Of a stretch of 19,132 nt of DNA, positions 14,201-19,132 are shown one piece after another (the first letter of the stretch is position 1; each line of letters begins with the position of its first letter). The stretch is from Gallionella sp. (lineage in GTDB: Bacteria > Pseudomonadota > Gammaproteobacteria > Burkholderiales > Gallionellaceae), in assembly GCA_024654105.1 (NCBI GenBank), contig JANLID010000419.1, positions 1 to 19,132 on the forward strand, given 5' to 3'. Position numbers and translations under genes: made by a program. A model generated the notes under the pieces. That model had not been told where the DNA came from. It saw only the letters and a program-made list of their open reading frames with translations, and did no database searches.

Positions 14201-14548
14201 GTGGAAGGTGTTGATGGTAATGCCGGGTTGCGCCAGCAGCACGTTGCCGTACAGGCTGCGGGCGCGTTGCAGTTGCGCGTCGCTTAGATTATCGACTCCG
14301 CGCTCGGCGAAGAACTGGCGCACCGCAGCGTCATCGTCCAGCGCCAGATCGCGCAGCCACAACTGCAAACGCGCCTGCATCTCCTGCGCCGCCTTGCGCG
14401 TGAAGGTGATGGCGAGGATCTGCGAAGGCTGCGCGCCGTCCAGCAACAGACGCACGATGCGCGACACCAGCAGCCAGGTCTTGCCGCTGCCGGCGCAGGC
14501 TTCGACGACGATGCTGCGCCTGGGGTCGAGGGCGATGTAGTTGGTCAT
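11300..14548 (-). CDS. addA: AddA-like UvrD-family helicase-nuclease
   Basis: A 1082-residue helicase-nuclease subunit for double-strand-break end resection. Superfamily 1 motifs in order: Walker A ACAGSGKT (17-24), Walker B LLDEFQDTNPLQW, motif III VVGDPKQSIYRFRRAD, motif V VHEAKGLEAPIVW and motif VI LLYVAMTRAQQAL. The C-terminal RecB-type nuclease has D1023 in RIDRLVEF, D1036 and K1038 in LDYK, and QEY nearby. The start at 14548 overlaps the addB stop (ATGA) and has GGGGGAG upstream; an in-frame ATG at 14596 would overlap addB further. Oddity: the stretch TTPSPSRGEGWGGGSS between helicase motifs is encoded by a GC-rich palindrome and looks inserted. Gene order and a nuclease on both subunits fit AddAB, not RecBCD. 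Confidence 0.9.
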   Translation of the reverse strand: MTNYIALDPRRSIVVEACAGSGKTWLLVSRIVRLLLDGAQPSQILAITFTRKAAQEMQARLQLWLRDLALDDDAAVRQFFAERGVDNLSDAQLQRARSLYGNVLLAQPGITINTFHGWFMQVMRRAPLNAGVMQGMALLERAGSEQEEAWEELLEQMRKQPDGVEAQHMQWLFGECGLFNTRKLLFNFLAKRAEWWAYTQGQQDILSFALDNLRADLAVDMEFDPVADWGMCGDSEEVFFAFVHQLAGNGTDTQMNKASELERAWTDAEPGTCFITVQPLLFTQADEPRSFKPTKKQDAESFLVTRDVLFGSLQEVRDTLAEQQAYRLNEAVLHCGVALLERYQALKAQKQQMDFSDLEWQLCRLLQSSEHAETMQYKLDSRYRHVLLDEFQDTNPLQWQILRAWFDAAVAVESQPTVFVVGDPKQSIYRFRRADARLFGVAREYLKEHFAAHELHNNHTRRNAPAVLDAVNAVFVGHPEGFVDFAPHTAEHTDLPGHVAVLPLATAEQNKKETAEDAPLVLRDPLTTPRDEAEEGARHKEAVQFADLLQIIVSDWSVNEKGKHRRACYGDIMVLVRSRTHLAVYEAALRARHIPFISSRRGGLLDTLEAEDVQALLMFLITPFADLALAQVLRTPVFACSDADLVRLTQTTPSPSRGEGWGGGSSWWSRLQNLETPSPALQRAAELLQRWLALADKLPVHDLLDRIYFEGDVLARYSAVLPPEMRAKVAANLHAFMEIALSVDAGRYPSLPRFLQELRELRDSTDDAPDEGKLGTAGDAVRIYTVHEAKGLEAPIVWLLDANAEKKNKEGNDVLLDWPTHEPQPLHFSLYADQASRGKQRAPLFEQDAAQQAREEMNLLYVAMTRAQQALIVSGNSKGEDKEEKKKAPSWYDRIAAVVSEQPNQPHKAVPSSKKERQGDEKEAALPPIIPTGKHIARNTAQQQRGIWLHTLLQQLAEGGATNEHELQHRLAIPSAEMGSLWQQAQHLLASPHLARFFDARQYRVACNEMPYVNSRGELKRIDRLVEFDDEVWVLDYKLGDSEDAARYRAQMQEYRCAMQAVYAGKTVRCALVFADGALSEV
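12558..12596. repeat. In-frame GC-rich palindrome inside addA
   Basis: Arms CCCTCCCCC (12570-12578) and GGGGGAGGG (12584-12592) flank the five-base loop CGCGA, with further C-rich sequence to the left. On the addA strand it encodes TPSPSRGEGWGGGS, low-complexity and unlike the surrounding helicase. From memory the same translation is seen scattered in many proteobacterial proteins, as expected for a small dispersed palindrome that sometimes inserts in frame. The reading frame is preserved. Confidence 0.65.
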
Positions 14549-17127
14549 GCCCACTCCCCCTTGCGGCACACGCCGCGCATCTCGCAATGCATGCACACGG
14601 CGTCGATGCCGTTCGCGGGCAGACCTGTGCCGCCGCGTATGTCTCTCATCACTTGCACCAGACGTTCGGCATTGAGTTGCGCCAGCAGCGGGACATCTTG
14701 TTTGGGTTCCACCAATTTCACTTTGCCATTTTCGATACTGACAAATGCGGCATCCGCCGCTTCATGCGCGTAGGCGTAACACGCCAGTTGCACGTCCTCG
14801 CCCGGCTCGCGCAGCTTGTTGCGCAGCACCTGGTCGCTCTGAGTCTTGTAATCAAGCACACGTTTTTCTTCCTCTCTCACATCCAGTCTGTCGATGCGTC
14901 CGCGCAGACGCACTCCTTCCAGCTCCCAATCGAACGCGCTCTCCGACTCGGCATAACGCCAGCCTTGCGCCTCGTTGGCCAATTGCCATTCGAGATACGC
15001 AGGCAACGATTTGAACCAGCGCGCCAGCCAGGCACGCGCGGCGAAATCCTGCTGCAGCAAATCGGTGAACACCTCCTCGCTGATCCGGCGCAAGGTTGCT
15101 TCCAGTTCACCGGCAGGATGTCCGCTCACTTGCGGATGACGTTCATGGAAGCGGCGCAGAATGTCGTGCACGCGCTCGCCGTAGTCGCGCTTTTCGATGA
15201 CCTCCTGCACTTCGTCCAGCTCATTCAGGTGCAGGATGTGCCGCGCATAGAACTGATAAGGACAGGCGGCCAGCGAGTTGTAGGCGCTGATGGAGACGCT
15301 TGCGGGAACGGCCTCATTGGTCACGCTCGGGACGGGTTGCGCAGATTGCGGCAGATCGACCGTGCGTGCCTCTTCTGCCGCAAGGCAGGCGTGCAACTCG
15401 CGCTCAGAGAGATCGTCGCCATGCGCCTGCTCATGCTCGTCGCGCAGCATCTGCAAGAACGGGCTCAACAACCGTGCCTCGCCGCCCTGTTCTTTTTGCC
15501 AGGTGACCAGCACACAGCCATTCATCGCCAGCAACGCCAGCAGATCGTCGTGTTGTCGTGCGGCATGGGTGCTGCGCGTGGGCAGGTTCAGGCTACCGCG
15601 CACGGCATCGTTGAACCAGTGCCCGCCGTCCGCCACGCTGGGCAGGTGGTCGGCACCGCAACCCAGCAGCAACACCGCATCAAAGGCGCGCCAGCGTGTC
15701 GCCGCGAGGTGAGTAAAGCGCACCGGACTGTCGATGCCGCTATCGCGGTAAGTCAGTGTATCCAGTTGCTGCGCCAGCCAGCGCCGCCATTCGGCAAAGC
15801 GGTAACGGCCTTCGTCACCGGCCAATTCCTGTTGCCATGCCTCCAGCGCGTGCAACAACCGCACACCCGCATCGTCCTTTTGCAAGCCATCATCTATACC
15901 CAATACCTTCAAACTTTCGCGCAACGAACCCAGCCATTCAGCCAATGTCTTTTTTCTGCTCTGCTCCAGCAACGCAGCGGCCTGACGCACGCGTGCCAAT
16001 GGTTGATGCAGTTCTGTTTCGTGTTCAGCCAGGGTGATGAACTTTTCCAACCCGGCGACCACGCCCTGTTTGCGCAGCAATTGTTCCAGTTGATACACCG
16101 CCGATTTTCTTTCGGAGGCGGTCATATCGGCGAAGATGAACGGGGATTTGAGCAGGTCGAGCAGATCGTGATGATAGAAATCGCTTTGCAGCGCAGCAAG
16201 CCAGCGGTCCAGTACCGTGCTCACCGACAGCGTGGCAAAGGTCCAGCCGGTCTCGTCCGCCACCAGTACTTGCGCGCGCTCCAGCAAGGCACGCATACGA
16301 CGCGCCGCAACGCGATCTTGAGCGACGATGGCGATATCGCGTTTGCCTGCCTGCAACCAGAGCCGTACTTGCATGGCGGCAGCCCTCGCCTCCTGTTCCA
16401 GGCTGGTCGCGGCAAAGAAACGCGGTGAGCCGTTCTGCGCTGCCATCTCGCGCAGGTCAAACACCTTCACCGCAGCGCGTTCGGCATAGTCGTCGAGGAA
16501 GCGTTGCTCCACCGCGCTCCAATCCGAAGTACGCAACACGAACAATGGCTGATGCGCTGTTGCTGCCAGTTTTGCCAGGCGCTGCTGGCAGGCACGTGCC
16601 GCATCCAGTTCAGCGCCGCTTTGCATCGCGTGCCATAACTCGAACACCAGCCGCGCCTCCAGTTGCAGCGAGGTGTTCTGCCGCGCCTGGTAGGCTTGTG
16701 TTACGGCAACAGCAAAGGCTTCCGCATCTGCCGGTAACTCATTCAGGGAATGCGTAAGTTCATCGAACAGCGTGAGCAACTCCTGTGTCATGCTCCACAG
16801 GTCTGCATTCTCGAACCATTTCTGCTTGCGCAGGTGTTGATACAGCAAGGCGCTGCGCTGGCTGTCGCTGACGACGGGTGCATCGAGTTGAACGCGCTGC
16901 GCCCAGTCGTTGAGCGTCACCATTCGCGGCAATAGCAAGGCTGGCCGTTGCGCCACACGCATCAGCGCCTGCGCCAAGGGTTGTACGACATGGTAATTGG
17001 GTAACAACACGATGACGCCACGCAAGTCGGGAATCTCGTGCGCGTGCTGCGCCAGCATGTGGCGCGCGACGCTGTCCAGAAAAACAGTTGACGGCGTTTG
17101 GGTGCTGCTGTTGTTGGCTGATTCCAT
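14545..17127 (-). CDS. addB: AddB-like nuclease subunit
   Basis: An 860-residue partner of AddA. The N-terminal part resembles an inactive helicase; I see no Walker A GKT motif, as in RexB-like forms. The C-terminal PD-(D/E)XK nuclease has D746 in RGRIDRLD, D759 and K761 in VLDYK, and Q780 in VQLACYAY. The four cysteines of the AddB iron-sulphur staple are present: C622 in LAACPYQFYARH and C845, C848, C854 in VCMHCEMRGVC (C-x2-C-x5-C). It stops inside the addA start (ATGA overlap), so the pair is co-translated. The start at 17127 (MESANNSS) is chosen because the added 29 residues from an ATG at 17214 look non-coding. Ribosome-binding site weak. A decayed copy of its own 5' end lies just upstream. 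Confidence 0.88.
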   Translation of the reverse strand: MESANNSSTQTPSTVFLDSVARHMLAQHAHEIPDLRGVIVLLPNYHVVQPLAQALMRVAQRPALLLPRMVTLNDWAQRVQLDAPVVSDSQRSALLYQHLRKQKWFENADLWSMTQELLTLFDELTHSLNELPADAEAFAVAVTQAYQARQNTSLQLEARLVFELWHAMQSGAELDAARACQQRLAKLAATAHQPLFVLRTSDWSAVEQRFLDDYAERAAVKVFDLREMAAQNGSPRFFAATSLEQEARAAAMQVRLWLQAGKRDIAIVAQDRVAARRMRALLERAQVLVADETGWTFATLSVSTVLDRWLAALQSDFYHHDLLDLLKSPFIFADMTASERKSAVYQLEQLLRKQGVVAGLEKFITLAEHETELHQPLARVRQAAALLEQSRKKTLAEWLGSLRESLKVLGIDDGLQKDDAGVRLLHALEAWQQELAGDEGRYRFAEWRRWLAQQLDTLTYRDSGIDSPVRFTHLAATRWRAFDAVLLLGCGADHLPSVADGGHWFNDAVRGSLNLPTRSTHAARQHDDLLALLAMNGCVLVTWQKEQGGEARLLSPFLQMLRDEHEQAHGDDLSERELHACLAAEEARTVDLPQSAQPVPSVTNEAVPASVSISAYNSLAACPYQFYARHILHLNELDEVQEVIEKRDYGERVHDILRRFHERHPQVSGHPAGELEATLRRISEEVFTDLLQQDFAARAWLARWFKSLPAYLEWQLANEAQGWRYAESESAFDWELEGVRLRGRIDRLDVREEEKRVLDYKTQSDQVLRNKLREPGEDVQLACYAYAHEAADAAFVSIENGKVKLVEPKQDVPLLAQLNAERLVQVMRDIRGGTGLPANGIDAVCMHCEMRGVCRKGEWA

Positions 17128-17246
17128 GGTGTTTAGTCCGGCGAACTTATCGTGCCCTCTTACACTACCCCACTTGATTCCGGCTGCTCGAGTGAAACAG
17201 CGAAATGGCGGCAAATTTGGGGCGGTTTTTTCGGGTTACTTTTCTT

Positions 17247-17389
17247 GACTAGGCTGGCGACAGGCTGAATGATGCCCAGCTCCAAGAACTGCGCATCATG
17301 GAATTGGACAACCGGACGGTCGTCCCGCGCAGATCGGGGATGTCCTGCGCATGGCAGAACAGGATGTGTCGGGCTACCTGGTCAAGGGA
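17247..17389 (-). pseudogene. Decayed duplicate of the addB 5' end
   Basis: On the minus strand, 17294-17389 reads SLDQVARHILFCHAQDIPDL then RGTTVRLSN. It aligns without gaps to addB FLDSVARHMLAQHAHEIPDL then RGVIVLLPN, with 18 identical of 29 residues. After an indel of about 20-30 bases, 17247-17273 reads IIQPVASLV in another frame, matching addB VVQPLAQAL. There is no start codon or ribosome-binding site, and stops follow. It is a remnant of a tandem partial duplication, or of an earlier addB copy replaced by the present one. Positions 17128-17246 hold only the addB leader. Confidence 0.7.
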
Positions 17390-17397
17390 ACGCGGAA

Positions 17398-17721
17398 TCA
17401 ACGCTCAAGAAAACGCAGCTTATCCTTTACGCTGCTCCATTCATCGGCATCGGCAGGCGCGTCCTTTTTCTCGACAATGGGCTTCCACAGCTTTGCCAAC
17501 TCGGCGTTCAGCGCGGTGAAATGGCGCTGATCTTCCGGCAGGTCTTCCTCGGCGAAAATCGCTTCTACCGGGCATTCCGCCACGCACAGCGTGCAATCGA
17601 TACATTCGTCAGGATCGATCACCAGAAAATTCGGCCCTTCGCGGAAGCAATCCACCGGGCACACCTCGACGCAGTCGGTATATTTGCACTTAATACAATT
17701 TTCCGAAACAACATAGGTCAT
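17398..17721 (-). CDS. fdxA: 7Fe ferredoxin FdxA
   Basis: A 107-residue ferredoxin of the Azotobacter FdI type carrying one [3Fe-4S] and one [4Fe-4S] cluster. Cysteines at 9, 12, 17, 21, 25 and at 40, 43, 46, 50 (CIDCTLCVAECP) fit the FdI pattern, with C12 as the extra cysteine. The C-terminal extension (about 55-107) is typical of the family. It is a cytoplasmic low-potential electron carrier. The start at 17721 gives the standard MTYVVSENC N-terminus with GGAG upstream; an in-frame ATG at 17787 would add 22 unrelated residues. It lies upstream of addB, separated from it by the addB remnant, so a shared operon is uncertain. Confidence 0.95.
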   Translation of the reverse strand: MTYVVSENCIKCKYTDCVEVCPVDCFREGPNFLVIDPDECIDCTLCVAECPVEAIFAEEDLPEDQRHFTALNAELAKLWKPIVEKKDAPADADEWSSVKDKLRFLER

Positions 17722-17806
17722 GGCGGCGCTCCAATTGATCGAAAGTCGCAGTATTCTATCCATACCAGATGATATTTGCAGTCCCATATCGTGTGACTGC
17801 CTGCTT

Positions 17807-17812
17807 TATAAT
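17807..17812 (+). promoter_or_regulatory. Possible -10 box (TATAAT)
   Basis: A perfect TATAAT lies about 25 bases before two tandem hairpins on the plus strand. No -35 hexamer is found at a normal distance (TTGCAG is 25 bases away), so support is weak. If active it would start a transcript near 17819 that contains the hairpins. Confidence 0.25.
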
Positions 17813-17830
17813 CTCTCATCCGGCTATTCT

Positions 17831-17866
17831 ACCCGTTCGCCTAAAGGCGAGGGATTTACGGATCCC
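17831..17866. other. Two tandem short hairpins
   Basis: TCGCC-TAAA-GGCGA (17837-17850) is followed at once by GGGAT-TTACGG-ATCCC (17851-17866). Read on the minus strand, the segment ATCCCTCGCCTTTAGGCGA resembles the right-end hairpin of IS200/IS605 tnpB elements as I remember them, but no tnpB sequence lies beside it. Otherwise 17787-17980 shows no gene. Confidence 0.35.
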
Positions 17867-17980
17867 CTACGGAGACTTTAAATCAGGTAACAAGTTTGTG
17901 GTTTGTGGAGCGCTTACGTTAGTAATCTAAAACAGGAAAATATTTCGGCAGTTTTGCACTGATGTCTATTTGGGTTAGAT

Positions 17981-18118
17981 CTACAGTACGAGTGAGATGA
18001 TAACAGTCAATACACCGCCGAGAACAACCAATGGAAGTCCGTAGTGCCTGTATTGCGTCATTCTGTCCGCCTCAATAGCAATGGCGGTAATGATGACGCC
18101 GATAATTGTGGTAGTCAT
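17981..18118 (-). CDS. 45-residue small membrane protein
   Basis: A small gene too short for most gene finders. AGGAGG lies eight bases before the ATG, a near-ideal ribosome-binding site. The 45-residue product starts MTTTIIGVIITAIAI, has a short polar middle (EADRMTQYRHYGLP) and ends with the hydrophobic LVVLGGVLTVIISLVL, so it probably makes two membrane passes as a hairpin. I do not recognise a family. It is divergent from the amidase gene and shares a 252-base upstream region with it. The strong ribosome-binding site, clean hydrophobic pattern and single stop support a real gene; the role could be a small regulator of a membrane complex or a type I toxin-like peptide, both speculative. 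Confidence 0.7.
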   Translation of the reverse strand: MTTTIIGVIITAIAIEADRMTQYRHYGLPLVVLGGVLTVIISLVL

Positions 18119-18370
18119 TTGGAAATCCTCCTATGCTGCTTTTTGCCAACAGAAAATTGCTCCTTATTCCCTTCTAACACTTCGTTTCCCGAACACTTCG
18201 GTTCGTTGCTGCACGGGCGCAATATTGAAATTCGGCAATGCAAAGGTCAAAGCTTATGAGACGAGCGGTCAGCTCTTTTGACGACTGGCAAACTGGCAGA
18301 ACGAACGGTCGAATTTCCGGATGAACGACACTCATGAAATTTTGATATAACCCACCCAGCGAGCCTGCTT
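18119..18370. other. Intergenic region with a small hairpin
   Basis: These 252 bases separate the small membrane protein (minus) from the amidase (plus). CGAAC (18190-18194) and GTTCG (18201-18205) form a short hairpin. GATATAA near 18344 could be a -10 box for the amidase gene, without a convincing -35. Nothing else is recognised. Confidence 0.35.
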
Positions 18371-19132
18371 ATGAAACCATTCGATACCTGCAATGCCTTT
18401 GTGCCTGGCGAGATGATCACGGTTGCCCCGGAGCGCGAGGGGAAACTTTCGTCGCTGACCTTTGCGGTAAAGGAGCTTTACGATATCAAAGGATTTGTCA
18501 CGGGCGCCGGAAATCCCCGCTGGAAGGAGACACACCCGGCAGCGCAAACGACCGCACCCGCCGTCGAGCTGTTGCTGAACGAAGGCGCGACGCTGCTCGG
18601 CAAGACCATTTCGGACGAGATGGCGTTTTCGCTCGACGGCGAAAACTTTCACTACGGCACGCCGCTGAACTCCAGATGCCCGCAGCGGATTCCGGGCGGC
18701 TCTTCCAGCGGCTCGGCTGCGGCGGTTGCGGGCGGCCTGGTGGATTTTGCGCTGGGCACCGATACCGCCGGCTCGATGCGCATACCGGCATCGTATTGCG
18801 GCATTTATGGCTTCCGCCCGACACATGACGCTGTTTCGCTGGACTGTATACACCCGATGGCGCCCAGCTTCGATACGGCCGGCTGGTTTGCCCGGACGCC
18901 AGACATGCTGGCAAAAGTGGGTAGCGTGTTGCTCGGCATCAACATCCCGGAGCTCAAGGCCGATAAATTCGTGATTGCGCGCGACCTGTTCGACACCAAG
19001 GACGCGTGCCTCGCAGCGAAATATGACGCCTTCATCCGCAGCCTGTCCAAACTGCCCGTCGAGATTGCCGAAACCAAACTGGGCAAACCGGATTTTTCCA
19101 CCTGGATCGAAGCGCTGAGAAATATCCAGTGG
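18371..19132 (+). CDS. Amidase signature family hydrolase (3' end outside window)
   Basis: An open frame of 254 codons running off the right edge. It belongs to the amidase signature family, which hydrolyses carboxamides through a Ser-cisSer-Lys triad. The residues are visible: K34 in AVKELYDIKG, S111 in PGGSSSGSAAAVAGG and S135 in GTDTAGSMRIPASYCGIYGF, with the usual 24-residue gap between the two serines. FDTAGWFARTPDML further on is typical of single-domain amidases such as AMI1. The family's normal length is about 400 residues or more, so roughly a third or more is missing. No signal peptide, so probably cytoplasmic. Substrate unknown; GatA is less likely because of the short N-terminus. 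Ribosome-binding site weak. Confidence 0.9.
   Translation, partial: MKPFDTCNAFVPGEMITVAPEREGKLSSLTFAVKELYDIKGFVTGAGNPRWKETHPAAQTTAPAVELLLNEGATLLGKTISDEMAFSLDGENFHYGTPLNSRCPQRIPGGSSSGSAAAVAGGLVDFALGTDTAGSMRIPASYCGIYGFRPTHDAVSLDCIHPMAPSFDTAGWFARTPDMLAKVGSVLLGINIPELKADKFVIARDLFDTKDACLAAKYDAFIRSLSKLPVEIAETKLGKPDFSTWIEALRNIQW

Noticed and set aside
14587..16428. Plus-strand 613-codon frame opposite addB
   Set aside because: Long but antisense to the AddB nuclease domain and iron-sulphur cysteines; its His/Gln-rich translation is typical of a mirror frame.
18332..18853. Minus-strand 173-codon frame opposite the amidase
   Set aside because: Antisense to the amidase catalytic motifs and without any domain.

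Overview
The window looks like chromosome of a moderately GC-rich Gram-negative proteobacterium. It has a porin with a signal peptide, and Fur, GlnB, GreB, FdxA and iron superoxide dismutase of proteobacterial type, with an AddAB-like recombination nuclease. The protein sequences read most like Betaproteobacteria, perhaps the Nitrosomonadales/Gallionellaceae group. That placement is inference from memory of families, not a search. No rRNA, tRNA, CRISPR array, prophage or intact transposon is visible.

Layout. Positions 38-2314 (minus) hold a tightly packed three-gene set: an outer-membrane porin with a periplasmic coiled coil, an exported FMN-binding protein with the SGAT flavinylation motif, and a four-helix membrane protein with histidines placed like a di-haem cytochrome b. 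A perfect Fur box and a second half-conserved one lie upstream, next to the divergent fur gene (2593-3024, plus). The group reads as an iron-regulated extracytoplasmic electron-transfer module, and this is the most interesting system in the window. Next comes a minus-strand housekeeping block: greB, an ankyrin-repeat protein, glnB (PII) and a SpoU/TrmH-type RNA methyltransferase whose 3' end runs into a 150-bp inverted-repeat remnant.

Positions 6275-11109 carry a 547-residue protein with a probable PilZ (cyclic-di-GMP) domain preceded by a short leader frame, an unknown 120-residue protein, a DUF2784 membrane protein, a stand-alone Hen1-like RNA 3'-end methyltransferase, sodB, and a Mut7-C RNase-like protein. 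Several hairpin repeats sit between them.

Positions 11300-17127 (minus) encode addB and addA, overlapping by ATGA, for double-strand-break processing. addA carries an in-frame GC-rich palindromic repeat. A decayed second copy of the addB 5' end survives just upstream of addB. The right end has fdxA (7Fe ferredoxin), a 45-residue membrane protein with a strong ribosome-binding site, and the start of an amidase that runs off the window.
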